From positions 257,284-321,283 of the forward strand of contig JADHRW010000002.1 in the NCBI GenBank assembly GCA_016777225.1: a DNA stretch of 64,000 nucleotides, read 5' to 3'. Made by a program: the position numbers and the translations under genes. This DNA is from Candidatus Thalassarchaeum sp. (GTDB taxonomy: Archaea; Thermoplasmatota; Poseidoniia; Poseidoniales; Thalassarchaeaceae). Of this stretch, positions 1 to 8,891 are shown piece by piece (position 1 is the first letter of the stretch; the number at the start of each line of letters is the position of its first letter). A model generated the notes under the pieces. That model made no database searches. It saw nothing but the letters and a program-made list of their open reading frames with translations, and was not told the DNA's origin.

Positions 1-483
1 CCTCATCCAACAAGAGGTGGTTTTGCTTGGTGGTTGCGTTCTGATAAACCAACAAAATCTTTAGATGAGGAATCATTGAGACAGGTTGATGAATCAATAT
101 CTAAAGTTGTCTCAGAGATTCCGGATGGACCGATAATCATTGGAGGCTTCTCACAAGGTGCGGCAATTGCCTCTGCTATGTTAGAACATGAAATACAGAA
201 TAGAATAATTGGCTTAGTTCTACTAGGTACAAAAACGGTTAGGCCACAAAAACTTAGAGAAATATTACCATTCCTGAAGAGTAGAAAAATTGTCTGGATG
301 CATGGCTCTAGAGATCATCTAGTCCCATTAGAGCAGGGAATTGAACATATAGAAATTTTTGAGCAAGCGGGATGGGATGTAACAAGACTAGAACATGAAA
401 AAGGGCATATGGTTAATTTAAACCAATTAGATGAATTAATATTAGAAATACAGAATATGGCGGATTTATTAGATTATAAATAA
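1..483 (+). CDS. Alpha/beta-hydrolase (phospholipase/carboxylesterase family), 5'-truncated by window edge
   Basis: The frame is open from base 1, so the gene starts before the window. A TTG at 34 is unlikely to be the real start, because the upstream residues (PHPTRGGFAWW) look like family sequence. The nucleophile elbow GFSQGAA is the classic serine-hydrolase motif of the phospholipase/carboxylesterase (YpfH/acyl-protein thioesterase-like) family. A later GSRDHLVP segment holds the usual acid residue, and the EKGHMVN segment holds the catalytic His. It probably hydrolyses a carboxylic ester in the cytoplasm, and no signal peptide can be judged. The gene ends convergently with the glutaredoxin-like gene and overlaps it by 10 bp. 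The substrate is unknown. The family call is confident from the motif order. Confidence 0.85.
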   Translation, partial: PHPTRGGFAWWLRSDKPTKSLDEESLRQVDESISKVVSEIPDGPIIIGGFSQGAAIASAMLEHEIQNRIIGLVLLGTKTVRPQKLREILPFLKSRKIVWMHGSRDHLVPLEQGIEHIEIFEQAGWDVTRLEHEKGHMVNLNQLDELILEIQNMADLLDYK

Positions 484-740
484 TCCATTAAATGATCAGA
501 ACCACCAATAAAAATTGGCTTATCCCCACGCATATCAAAACAAATAGGCACAGTACGATGGCCAGTAATTCCAACTACTTCTGAGCGAAGATTATCTTCG
601 TGATCCATATTTATTTCAGAAAATGATAAATTTTTAGATTTCAAAACATTCTTTGCTCGAATACAATAACCACATATTGTTTGTGTAAAAAGCAAAAAGT
701 CAGTATTACATTCTTCTAAAATTTCGGTGAATCTTTCCAT
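474..740 (-). CDS. Glutaredoxin-like thiol-disulfide protein
   Basis: This 88-residue cytoplasmic protein has a thioredoxin fold of glutaredoxin size. It shows an N-terminal CGYC redox motif at about residues 23-26, a TVP cis-proline segment near residue 64 and a C-terminal GGSDHL segment. These three elements form the glutathione- or thiol-binding groove in glutaredoxins. It probably reduces disulfides or glutathione-like mixed disulfides. A thioredoxin reductase lies about 6 kb away at 6781-7710, but there is no operon link. The gene stands alone on the minus strand. It overlaps the convergent esterase by 10 bp and is separated from the downstream MFS gene start. Start at ATG 740. Confidence 0.85.
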   Translation of the reverse strand: MERFTEILEECNTDFLLFTQTICGYCIRAKNVLKSKNLSFSEINMDHEDNLRSEVVGITGHRTVPICFDMRGDKPIFIGGSDHLMDYL

Positions 741-813
741 ATATGCACTTCCTGTAAATTAATCTGATAGAGCGTTACTAATTAACCTGAGGAAATAATT
801 AGATAGATTCAAT

Positions 814-3477
814 CTAAGAGGTAGAAGGCTGAAGATCTTCATCTTTCCACCATTCAGGCCTCTCGCCAAGATCAGTATCTGGATCTTCTTCTTCCCATAT
901 CTCGCCATCTTTAATTCGTCCTTCTAGAACTCTGTCGATCTCATCTTCATCTATAAAAATCAACATTATTACTGTAGCCATAGTTAAGACAGCCCCTAAG
1001 TAAATCGCCGTAGAGTAATCAAATATTGCAATCATTCTTCCAGTCATGGTGTAAGCAAATACTCCTGATAAATTAAATAATGACATGTATGCAGTAAATT
1101 GAGTCCCACCAACTTTACTCCACGTAAGCCTCATGGTCAATGATATAACACAAATCCAAGCAATTCCAGCGATAAAAGCCTGAAGAATAAGGAAAGTTGT
1201 CATTATGGTAGTATTGGTCCACAAAGGCTCTAGGAATGCTAGACAGGCATTTGCGAAAGCAAGTGCTAAAAAGAACACCATTGCAACTCTTCTTGTTCCA
1301 AAGCGATCACCCAAAAATCCACCAATTATCTGACCAAACATTGCTCCAAATACAACTATTCCACCAACTATACCATTATACTTTTGTTGTGACCAACCGG
1401 CACCATTAATGAAGATATCAAATGTAATTGGGACCACAAAGTAATACAAATCAGCCAACAGACAAAGTCCAATTAATAAGAAGGCAGATCTGACAGAAAA
1501 TGCTTTGACAAGATAAAACGAAGTTCTGGCTACGGTGTTCTTAGTCCCTACAGGCAATACTGAAAATGGATTGGGGACTTGTGGTAAAGTAGGGCCTTCA
1601 TTACCCAAGTATTTCATAATAAAATTAAATGAGAATAGTAATAGCGCTATGGACAAACAGACATAACTAATTGGATTAGTAATCTTCCTTATATCGGCAC
1701 CAAACGACCAATCAATAGAAAATACATCAATAGCAAATCCAGTAAACCATATTGAAAGACCTATTATTGTAAAGAATGCTATGATGGAAATACGCGCTTC
1801 GGAAACGCTGTATCCTACATTCTTAGCAGTCATGAACTTTTCCTCATCAATCCAAGGAGTTTCTGTTTCATCATCATCTATGGCTTCTTCATTAGATTCT
1901 GAATCTATAAGGATTGCATCTACTTTTGACCATGGGAATAACTTAATTCCTGGTTTTTCTCTCAAAGTAAGGGGTATCCACATAATTAACAATAGTAGAG
2001 CTAATTGTGCTATAATAACTCCTGAAATACCAATTACACCAATGAGAACCCCTAATCCGGCACCTCCAATAATTATTCCAAGCCTCTTGGCAGCGAACAT
2101 GAACCCATTTACTTTAGCCACCTCATCTGGTTGAAGAATCTCTACAGCTAGGGCGTCTGTAGCAACATCTTGTAGAGATGCAAATATATTATGAACAAAT
2201 AATACTCTAGTTACTAGATCTACTTGCTCATTAAGATCGTCAACAAGAATCAAACTTCCTAGTGTCAATGCCATTCCAGCTTGAGCGAAAAGCACCCACT
2301 GTCTTCGAGGTCCATATTTCTCAATAAATATAGCATCTACAACAGGGCCCCAAATCCACTTAAATGTCCAAGGAAGAGCTACTGTTGCGAATAATATTGC
2401 AATATCTTCTACAGGGGTTCCGTTGTCAATTAGATAAGCAGCAAATGTAACACTGGCAAATCCCCAAGGAAGTCCTTGGGCGAAGTACATCAAACAAAGT
2501 GTTACTACTCTACGTGTTTTATTTTCAGTTAATGCTCCACCCTTTCTCCATTCTTTTGAGGCTTTTTTAGTACCAGAGATTGCTTCAGGACCCCAGATTG
2601 TTGGATTAATTTTATTCAAACTGTTTGAAGTCCAATTACCCATATCAAATGGTTCCGAAGATTCTTGTTTTGACATCCAATCTTCACGATATGCAACCCA
2701 TCCCAAAAGAGCCATTACTGCAAGGAATGGAATAATAAATAAAATTGGACCAAAAGATGTTTTACCCAAATTAGCTTCTGAATCTAATAATGAAACATAG
2801 ATTGGGAACTCAGCATAAACATCGCCAGGAGAACCTCCCTCATCGGAATAATACATCCTAAAACTACCAGAGCAATCTTGATCAATCGGTGCGCCGGGGA
2901 AAGGGGGTTCACATAGAGGACCTCCTTGGGCAGGAACCGAATAAGAAACTGTAATTGTTGTAGAGGTATCTTTCGACCAACTCTGGAAAGAATCACTTAC
3001 AACAATATCCCAGTTAGTAGTGAAATCATTACCATTGTTAACTGAGTTAGCAGGCTCTGTATGCTGAGAAATCTCTTCATCACCTCTGAGGAGTGTCAGT
3101 GTTAAATCACATTCTGCTCCACCACAATTTCCAGATTCGATATTAAATTTCATCCTAACAGATATTGTTTCATTAAGTTCAAGAATGAAGCCTTCAGAAA
3201 ATCCTGTTTGTAGTTCACAAGAGAAATCTACTACTACATCTTGACCTTCAGGGAATATTATCTCTCCATAACCTTCTGATGCAGAGCCTTGGGATAGATT
3301 ATCAAAATTATTCCAGCAATCCTCTAAATTCTCAGAACCCCAGAAATACATGTATGGATCATCATTGGTAGGATAATTCTCAACTGAATCAGATTGAGCA
3401 GTAACGGGCATAGACAAATAACTGAATGTTAATAGTAACACTACGCCAATAGTTAGACTTCGACGTGTGGATTGCAT
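814..3477 (-). CDS. MFS transporter (AmpG/acetyl-CoA transporter-like) with N-terminal secreted ectodomain
   Basis: The 887-residue protein has an unusual layout. Residues 1-27 are a signal peptide ending near VTAQS. Residues 28 to about 240 form an extracytoplasmic, Cys-containing beta-rich domain. A single helix follows at about 245-263, and then a 12-helix MFS body that starts near YFAQGLPWGFASVTF at about residue 330. That YFxQGLP opening is typical of the AmpG/SLC33-like branch, which moves muropeptides or acetyl-CoA in other organisms. An acidic cytoplasmic loop at about 530-550 splits the two six-helix bundles, and the tail is acidic. Family members are usually 400-550 residues, so the ectodomain is an addition. 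The substrate cannot be inferred. The gene looks monocistronic. Confidence 0.8.
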   Translation of the reverse strand: MQSTRRSLTIGVVLLLTFSYLSMPVTAQSDSVENYPTNDDPYMYFWGSENLEDCWNNFDNLSQGSASEGYGEIIFPEGQDVVVDFSCELQTGFSEGFILELNETISVRMKFNIESGNCGGAECDLTLTLLRGDEEISQHTEPANSVNNGNDFTTNWDIVVSDSFQSWSKDTSTTITVSYSVPAQGGPLCEPPFPGAPIDQDCSGSFRMYYSDEGGSPGDVYAEFPIYVSLLDSEANLGKTSFGPILFIIPFLAVMALLGWVAYREDWMSKQESSEPFDMGNWTSNSLNKINPTIWGPEAISGTKKASKEWRKGGALTENKTRRVVTLCLMYFAQGLPWGFASVTFAAYLIDNGTPVEDIAILFATVALPWTFKWIWGPVVDAIFIEKYGPRRQWVLFAQAGMALTLGSLILVDDLNEQVDLVTRVLFVHNIFASLQDVATDALAVEILQPDEVAKVNGFMFAAKRLGIIIGGAGLGVLIGVIGISGVIIAQLALLLLIMWIPLTLREKPGIKLFPWSKVDAILIDSESNEEAIDDDETETPWIDEEKFMTAKNVGYSVSEARISIIAFFTIIGLSIWFTGFAIDVFSIDWSFGADIRKITNPISYVCLSIALLLFSFNFIMKYLGNEGPTLPQVPNPFSVLPVGTKNTVARTSFYLVKAFSVRSAFLLIGLCLLADLYYFVVPITFDIFINGAGWSQQKYNGIVGGIVVFGAMFGQIIGGFLGDRFGTRRVAMVFFLALAFANACLAFLEPLWTNTTIMTTFLILQAFIAGIAWICVISLTMRLTWSKVGGTQFTAYMSLFNLSGVFAYTMTGRMIAIFDYSTAIYLGAVLTMATVIMLIFIDEDEIDRVLEGRIKDGEIWEEEDPDTDLGERPEWWKDEDLQPSTS

Positions 3478-3530
3478 AAGTTGTGGGATGATTGGTGACG
3501 TTTGAGTGTTTACCCGATAGGTGTGATAAA

Positions 3531-4409
3531 TTATTTGTCAGAAACTATGCGCATTCCTTGCTCCTCATAATCCCAATCAATAATTTCCCAACCTTCTTTT
3601 TCTAAATTCTCAATAACACTCTTTCTAGAAACAGGCGAACAAAGTAAACCTACAGTACCTCCTGCACCAGCACCTAATGCTTTCCAAGCAATTACAGACT
3701 TAGATTCAACTAATGGATTAATTATTGAATGGAAAGGTTCGTGTAATGAAGGATCCATCAAATCTACACCCTCACAGCTATCTCTCAGAGACTCAACAAC
3801 CAACTCTCTTCTATCTCTTTGAATCCCATCAGACATTTTCCTTGCAGCAGCTCTAATTTTATGTAATCCATTTATGACATCTTCATCGCCGGAAGCATAT
3901 CTTTCCCATATCGAGGTATGTAATTCACCAGAATTATGCTCAATTTTAGAATCTGCAATTATCAAATGCTTTTTCAACCAATTTTTTGATGATTTCATGG
4001 GTTCAAAAGGAAGAATCTCGACACTGTCACCAATAAACATTAGATGGTTAAAACCACCATGTGCAGAGGCCCATTGATCTTGGCGGCCGCCTTTATTCTC
4101 TAATATTGATTCAAATTGAAAAGCCATTTCTGCAATTTTCTCTGGAGATTTATTATGTCCTAATATAGTCGCAATAAGGCCTACATTTAATGCACCACTA
4201 GTACCCAAACCAGAACCACTTGGTACCTCACTTGAATATTCTACTTTTATCCTACCAGATTCATCTTTTTCCATCGTAGCATGGATGTATTTATTTATTG
4301 TAAAGTTAACCACTTCTCCACCAAAATCAGTACAATATGGATTGACATCAGTCCATCCCCCTGCTAGATCTACACGGACTGGAACTATGACTTCGAAGCG
4401 TTCGACCAT
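3531..4409 (-). CDS. GHMP-family sugar kinase (HddA/fucokinase-like)
   Basis: At 292 residues this is a normal length for a small-molecule GHMP kinase. The N-terminus carries RVDLAGGWTDVNPY, the substrate-binding start of the D-glycero-D-manno-heptose 7-phosphate kinase/L-fucose kinase subgroup. The ATP-binding motif 2, PSGSGLGTSGAL, lies at about 64-75. The GGRQDQWASAHGG segment matches the sugar-kinase acidic loop, and GAGAGGTVGLL near residue 247 is motif 3. It likely phosphorylates a sugar or sugar phosphate, perhaps for nucleotide-sugar synthesis. It is divergent from the riboflavin genes across an 86-bp gap. I cannot choose between heptose-7-phosphate and fucose or galactose as substrate. 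Confidence 0.85.
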   Translation of the reverse strand: MVERFEVIVPVRVDLAGGWTDVNPYCTDFGGEVVNFTINKYIHATMEKDESGRIKVEYSSEVPSGSGLGTSGALNVGLIATILGHNKSPEKIAEMAFQFESILENKGGRQDQWASAHGGFNHLMFIGDSVEILPFEPMKSSKNWLKKHLIIADSKIEHNSGELHTSIWERYASGDEDVINGLHKIRAAARKMSDGIQRDRRELVVESLRDSCEGVDLMDPSLHEPFHSIINPLVESKSVIAWKALGAGAGGTVGLLCSPVSRKSVIENLEKEGWEIIDWDYEEQGMRIVSDK

Positions 4410-4495
4410 GAATGACCCGAGACTCGGTTACATGAGAACCCTCCGCTAAAGTCTAATCGTTTGACCGAAAATAACCCATATGAGTACCTCCTCCG

Positions 4496-5215
4496 ATGTG
4501 TATGGCTGACGCAGTAGATGATGCAATCTTGGCATTTTCTGAAGGAAAACCGGTAATGGTCTTTGACTCAGATTTTAGAGAAAAAGAAACTGACTTATTA
4601 TGGCCCGCTACAGCAGCAACACCAGCTGTAATGAGGCGTCTGAGAATTGATTGTGGTGGTTTACTATTCTTAGCAATAGGTGATGAAATAGGTCAAATGT
4701 TTGACCTACCATGGTTACAAGATTTACACACACACAAGCAATTAGTAAACGATAACCCAGTATTGTCTCATTTAATCACAAATGATTTGCAGTATGATAC
4801 CAGATCTGCATTCACTTTATCTATTAATCATCGAGATACATACACAGGAATTACAGATAGAGATAGGTCATTAACTACAAGAAGATTTGGAGAATTAGCG
4901 GGTGAATTGATGGAAAAATCAATCAAAGGTGAAGAAGCCTACAAATCACTAGGTAATGAATTCCGCACTCCAGGTCACATACCTGTATGTAGAGAATCAC
5001 CAGGTGGTTTAACTGCCAGACAGGGACATACAGAATTAGCAGTGGCTATTGCTAGACTTGCAGGACATGTCCCCGCTACAATTGGGGCTGAAATGCTCCA
5101 ACCTGATGGAGATGGTGCACTTTCAGTAGAAGACGCAAGAATCTATGCTGCTAAACACGATATACCAATGATTACAGGTGATGATTTAATCAGAGCCCTA
5201 AACATAGATAAATAA
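4496..5215 (+). CDS. ribB: 3,4-dihydroxy-2-butanone 4-phosphate synthase
   Basis: RibB converts ribulose 5-phosphate to 3,4-dihydroxy-2-butanone 4-phosphate plus formate, the four-carbon branch of riboflavin synthesis. The 239-residue protein shows the acidic Mg-binding FDSDFREKETD segment early, corresponding to the DDExRENEGD loop of bacterial enzymes in divergent form. It also has the RDRSLTTRRFG segment, the FRTPGHIPVCR segment that binds the substrate phosphate, and GLTARQGHTELAVAIARLAG. No GTP cyclohydrolase II domain is fused. It is first in a four-gene flavin cluster. Start ATG 4496 gives MCMADAV; a second ATG at 4502 is equally possible. Confidence 0.93.
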   Translation: MCMADAVDDAILAFSEGKPVMVFDSDFREKETDLLWPATAATPAVMRRLRIDCGGLLFLAIGDEIGQMFDLPWLQDLHTHKQLVNDNPVLSHLITNDLQYDTRSAFTLSINHRDTYTGITDRDRSLTTRRFGELAGELMEKSIKGEEAYKSLGNEFRTPGHIPVCRESPGGLTARQGHTELAVAIARLAGHVPATIGAEMLQPDGDGALSVEDARIYAAKHDIPMITGDDLIRALNIDK

Positions 5216-5251
5216 ATAAAAATAGATTGAAATATTATTAGAGGAATTAAA

Positions 5252-5710
5252 ATGGTTCGTGTAATGGCAGTAGGTGTTTTTGATTTACTTCATGCGGGCC
5301 ATCTACATTATGTTGAACAAGCTAAGTCCTTAGGAGACGAACTAATTGTTGTTGTTGCACATGACGATACTGTACGTAAGCAAAAGCATGAACCTGTGAC
5401 AAATCAAGAACTGAGAAGAAGAATGGTTGAAGGATTGAAACCAGTTGATACAGCGATAGTAGGCAACCCTCCTAGTGAACCGATATTTGATATTTTAAAC
5501 ATTGTAAAACCAGATATTATTGCTCTAGGATATGATCAAAAACATTCACGAGACTCAATAAAGAGTGGACTGGAGGACAATGGCTGGGGACAAGTGCAGG
5601 TCATTCGAGTAGAAGGTCTAGCAGATGATTTAGATGGAACACGTAAAATAATTGCGAGAATACTTAGTTTGTGGTCTGGAGAGACCGGCGGCCCCTACGA
5701 GGAAGATTGA
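5252..5710 (+). CDS. ribL: Archaeal FAD synthetase (cytidylyltransferase-like)
   Basis: A 152-residue nucleotidyltransferase. It has the GVFDLLHAGHLHYVEQAKSLG signature with the HxGH motif of the glycerol-3-phosphate cytidylyltransferase superfamily, and a C-terminal RTRKI-like segment seen here as GTRKIIARI. In archaea this small fold supplies FAD synthetase (RibL), which adenylates FMN. Placement directly between ribB and riboflavin synthase supports that role over a lipid or sugar cytidylyltransferase. An AGAGGAATT ribosome-binding site sits about 8 nt before ATG 5252. The stop is one base before the next start, indicating translational coupling. Confidence in the FAD role comes largely from context. 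Confidence 0.88.
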   Translation: MVRVMAVGVFDLLHAGHLHYVEQAKSLGDELIVVVAHDDTVRKQKHEPVTNQELRRRMVEGLKPVDTAIVGNPPSEPIFDILNIVKPDIIALGYDQKHSRDSIKSGLEDNGWGQVQVIRVEGLADDLDGTRKIIARILSLWSGETGGPYEED

Positions 5711-5711
5711 G

Positions 5712-6317
5712 ATGTATACAGGAATTGTTGCAGGCACTGCACCAGTCGTAGAAATTATAGACGGAGATATTATTCGCAGTTTTACAATTAATTTAGATGG
5801 ATATATAGATGGCTTACAAATAGGCGCAAGTGTAGCTCTAGATGGAGTATGTATGACAGTTGTTTCTATAGATGGTGCTCTTGTTCGATTTGATGCGATA
5901 GAGGAGACACTCAGTCGCACAACTTTAGGGCGATTAGAAGTTGGTTCAATAGTTAATATAGAAAGATCACTCAAAATGGGAGATGAATTAGGAGGTCATA
6001 TGATTTCAGGACATGTATGGATGGCCGCAAAAATTATTGAAAGAAAAGAAAGAGGTGAAGGTACTGATTTCTTAATCGAAAATCCACAAGAGGCGAGACC
6101 ATATATTCTTGAAAAAGGTTTTATTTCGATAGATGGAATGTCTTTAACAATTGGAAAAATTACAGAGAATAATTTCTCATTACACATCATACCTGAAACA
6201 TTGAGAATTACAACAATTGGTGGAAAAAAAGTAGGTGACTATGTTAATATTGAAATTGATTCTCGAACTCAAGCAGTAGTAGATACAATTCGAAGAAGTA
6301 TGGAGGCGAGTAAATGA
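5712..6317 (+). CDS. ribE: Riboflavin synthase, bacterial/eukaryotic trimeric (alpha-chain) type
   Basis: This enzyme dismutates two 6,7-dimethyl-8-ribityllumazines to riboflavin. The 201-residue protein opens with MYTGIV and has two repeated lumazine-binding domains. The first includes GVCMTVVSI and GGHMISGHVW. The second includes KGFISIDGMSLTIG and ends with a short C-terminal trimerisation helix. Many archaea instead use an unrelated pentameric riboflavin synthase derived from lumazine synthase, so the bacterial-type enzyme next to archaeal ribL is notable. A longer frame opens at 5652 inside ribL, but ATG 5712, one base after the ribL stop, matches the family N-terminus exactly. The stop overlaps ribH by an ATGA. 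Confidence 0.95.
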   Translation: MYTGIVAGTAPVVEIIDGDIIRSFTINLDGYIDGLQIGASVALDGVCMTVVSIDGALVRFDAIEETLSRTTLGRLEVGSIVNIERSLKMGDELGGHMISGHVWMAAKIIERKERGEGTDFLIENPQEARPYILEKGFISIDGMSLTIGKITENNFSLHIIPETLRITTIGGKKVGDYVNIEIDSRTQAVVDTIRRSMEASK

Positions 6318-6709
6318 AGATTGCAGCAGTATGTGGTTCATTCCACAAAGAGGAAATTCAAAAAATGCTTGAATATGCCACAGAGGAGGCAAATTCAAAG
6401 AATTCAGAAATATTTGAGATAGTATGGGTACCTGGATCTATGGAAGTACCATTAGCTCTAGAACGTCTTTTAGAAAGAAATGATATTGATGCCGCTATTA
6501 CCTTAGGAATTATTGAACGAGGCGAAACTAAACATGGTCTAGTTATGGGGCAAGCAGTTATTAGTGCTATTATTGAATTACAAATAAAACATAACAAACC
6601 AATTGGATTAGGAATTATTGGTCCTGGTGCAGAAGCGCATCATATTGAACCTAGATTAGAGCCTCATGCAAGAGCCGCTGTTGCAGCAGTAATTACAATG
6701 TTTGAATAA
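6314..6709 (+). CDS. ribH: 6,7-dimethyl-8-ribityllumazine synthase
   Basis: Lumazine synthase condenses the ribB product with the pyrimidine intermediate. The 131-residue protein has the expected size and order. An N-terminal strand ends in CGSFH, followed by WVPGSMEVPLALERLL (substrate site), an AITLGIIERGETKHG loop with the catalytic His and the phosphate-binding segment, and then PIGLGIIGPGAEAH. The start codon overlaps the riboflavin synthase stop by four bases, so the two genes are translationally coupled. Together with ribB and ribL this covers four steps. The pyrimidine branch (GTP cyclohydrolase, deaminase/reductase) is not in the window. Confidence 0.95.
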   Translation: MKIAAVCGSFHKEEIQKMLEYATEEANSKNSEIFEIVWVPGSMEVPLALERLLERNDIDAAITLGIIERGETKHGLVMGQAVISAIIELQIKHNKPIGLGIIGPGAEAHHIEPRLEPHARAAVAAVITMFE

Positions 6710-6780
6710 GATACACTTGTATCTCGCTTTACTGCCGGGTTCAAGTTAATGTTCAAAGCATTCCTATCACTCCGAGAGTC

Positions 6781-7710
6781 ATGACTGATGAAGTGCGCAA
6801 TGTGATTATCATAGGCTCAGGACCTGCAGGTTACACGGCCGGTCTATACTCCGCTAGAGCATTGTTAGAGCCACTGATGTTTGCAGGATATATGTCAGGT
6901 GGCCAGTTAATGTTAACATCGGATATTGAAAACTTTCCAGGATATCCAGAAGGAATAGGTGGTCCTGAGATGATGATTCAATTGAGAGAGCAAGCTGAAA
7001 GATTTGGTTTAGAAGTTCAAGATAAAAATGTAGAAAAAGTAGATTTCTCAGAAAAACCTTTCAAAATATGGGTGGAAGGTGAATTATTCTTATCAAAATC
7101 AGTAATCATTTGTACAGGTGCTGAGTCTATTTGGCTAGGAGCCGAAGGTGAAGAAGAACAGAAAGGAAGAGGAATTAGTACATGTGCAACATGTGATGGA
7201 GCATTTTTTAGAGAACAAGAAGTATTGGTAATAGGAGGCGGGGATTCTGCCATGGAAGAAGCTACATTTTTGACTAGATTCGCTAGTAAAGTCACAGTTT
7301 TACACAGAAGAGATGTGTTTAGGGCATCTAAAGTCATGTATGAAAGAGCTGCAAATAATCCAAAGATAGAGATTAGACCTTTTAGATCAGTAAAAAGTTG
7401 GCTTTCAGACGATAGTGGACTGAGTGGTGCAATTCTCGAAGATCCAAGGGATGGGAGTACAGAAGAAATTTCATGCACAGGGGCATTCATAGCAATTGGG
7501 CATAAACCAATCACGACATTCCTAGGTGGGCAAATTGAAACAGATAATTCTGGCTATATTTTACCTAAAACTCATACAATGACAAGCGTTTCAGGCGTAT
7601 TTGCAGCAGGAGATGTTGTTGATACTCGATATCGCCAGGCAATTACTGCTGCTGGAATGGGATGTCAAGCAGCAATAGATGCTGAAAAATGGCTAGAAGA
7701 ACAGCATTGA
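6781..7710 (+). CDS. trxB: Thioredoxin-disulfide reductase (FAD)
   Basis: This low-molecular-weight thioredoxin reductase of 309 residues uses FAD and NAD(P)H to reduce thioredoxin-like proteins in the cytoplasm. The N-terminal FAD motif IIGSGPAGYTAGLYSARA, the redox pair C135-A-T-C138 followed by DG, the NAD(P)H Rossmann motif VIGGGDSAMEEATFL with the HRRD segment, and the C-terminal FAAGDVVDTRYRQAITAAGMGCQAA are all in the right order. The HRRDxFRAS pattern is typical of NADPH-using members. It sits 71 bp after ribH and 8 bp before the sulfur-transfer gene, so it may begin a two-gene redox/sulfur unit. Confidence 0.96.
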   Translation: MTDEVRNVIIIGSGPAGYTAGLYSARALLEPLMFAGYMSGGQLMLTSDIENFPGYPEGIGGPEMMIQLREQAERFGLEVQDKNVEKVDFSEKPFKIWVEGELFLSKSVIICTGAESIWLGAEGEEEQKGRGISTCATCDGAFFREQEVLVIGGGDSAMEEATFLTRFASKVTVLHRRDVFRASKVMYERAANNPKIEIRPFRSVKSWLSDDSGLSGAILEDPRDGSTEEISCTGAFIAIGHKPITTFLGGQIETDNSGYILPKTHTMTSVSGVFAAGDVVDTRYRQAITAAGMGCQAAIDAEKWLEEQH

Positions 7711-7718
7711 GGGAAAAA

Positions 7719-8891
7719 ATGACTGAAAATATTACTGATAGGAGTTTAACTACTAATCAGAAAGCAAGATTTGCTAGACATATAATGTTGCCACAGGTTG
7801 GTGAAGAGGGGCAGAAAAAGATTATTTCATCTTCTGTATTAGTGGTAGGTGCAGGAGGTTTAGGTTCACCCGTATTGATGTATTTAGCTGCAGCCGGTAT
7901 TGGTAAAATCGGAATTATTGATGATGATATAGTTGATATTACAAATTTACAACGTCAAATCATACATTCAACTTCATCTATCGGAGAATTAAAGGTAGAT
8001 TCAGCTAAAAAAAGAATATCTCAAATAAATCCTGATATCGAGGTTGAAATATTTAATTTCAGATTAGGAATAGAGAATATTGAAAATATAGTCAAAAATT
8101 ATGACATTGTCGTAGACGGTACGGATAATTTCGCTACAAGATATACAATTAGTGATTGTTGTGAAATATTAGGGAAACCTTGGGTTTTTGGCAGTATCCA
8201 TCGATTCGAAGGTCAAGTTTCTGTTTTTAATCTAAATGGTAGTCCGAATTATAGAGATCTATTTCCAAAAGCACCGCCTCCAGAATTAGCTCCAAATTGT
8301 GCAGAAGCCGGTGTATTGGGAGTTTTACCAGGTATGATTGGTTCATACCAGGCTAATGAAGTTCTGAAAATAGTCCTAGATATTGGAGATACACTAGATA
8401 GTGAATTATTATTAATTGATGCATTATCAATGAATATTAGAAAACTAAGTTATACTGCAGATAAAGATAGACAAAAAATTACTGAGCTAACAGAAGAAGC
8501 AATATCTTGTGCAGTAAGTCAAGATGAGGAACAATCATTAGATGCCCCACAAATCGAAGAAAACATGAAGGAAATCAATCCATCAGATTATCTTAAAAAA
8601 GTAGAACAAGGTTGGAATCCATTTTTCTTAGACGTTAGGGGGGAAGCTGAAGAGATGATTGTTAGCCTTCCAAATACTGATCTTAGAATTACACATACAG
8701 AAATACCCTCTAGAATTGAAGAAATACCAACTGACAGAGATATTGTAGTTTACTGCAGAAGTGGAATGAGATCTGCCATGGTAGTTAAATTTCTTGAAAA
8801 CTCGGGTGATTATAATAATGAATTATATAATCTATCAGGAGGAATTCATCTGTGGTCGAATACAGTAGATTCAAGTATACCTAAATATTAG
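7719..8891 (+). CDS. MoeB/ThiF-type E1-like adenylyltransferase fused to rhodanese (Uba4-like)
   Basis: Residues 1 to about 245 are an E1-like domain. It has a GAGGLGSPVLMYLAAAG nucleotide loop, the DDD...NLQRQI segment, VDGTDNFATRY, and CAEAGVLGVLPGMIG. Residues about 280-390 form a rhodanese domain with the active-site loop YCRSGMRSA. Such fusions adenylate the C-terminal Gly-Gly of MoaD/ThiS/SAMP-like proteins and load sulfur for molybdopterin, thiamin or tRNA thiolation. The molybdenum enzyme genes further along need such a supply. The usual zinc-binding CxxC pairs appear lost: the normal CYRC position reads NYRD, and no C-terminal CPxC is present. The start at 7719 is preferred over 7689, which lies inside trxB. 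Confidence 0.9.
   Translation: MTENITDRSLTTNQKARFARHIMLPQVGEEGQKKIISSSVLVVGAGGLGSPVLMYLAAAGIGKIGIIDDDIVDITNLQRQIIHSTSSIGELKVDSAKKRISQINPDIEVEIFNFRLGIENIENIVKNYDIVVDGTDNFATRYTISDCCEILGKPWVFGSIHRFEGQVSVFNLNGSPNYRDLFPKAPPPELAPNCAEAGVLGVLPGMIGSYQANEVLKIVLDIGDTLDSELLLIDALSMNIRKLSYTADKDRQKITELTEEAISCAVSQDEEQSLDAPQIEENMKEINPSDYLKKVEQGWNPFFLDVRGEAEEMIVSLPNTDLRITHTEIPSRIEEIPTDRDIVVYCRSGMRSAMVVKFLENSGDYNNELYNLSGGIHLWSNTVDSSIPKY

Noticed and set aside
5630-5974. Antisense frame over ribL/riboflavin synthase, and similar antisense frames elsewhere
   Set aside because: They lack ribosome-binding sites and recognisable domains, and lie opposite well-supported genes.
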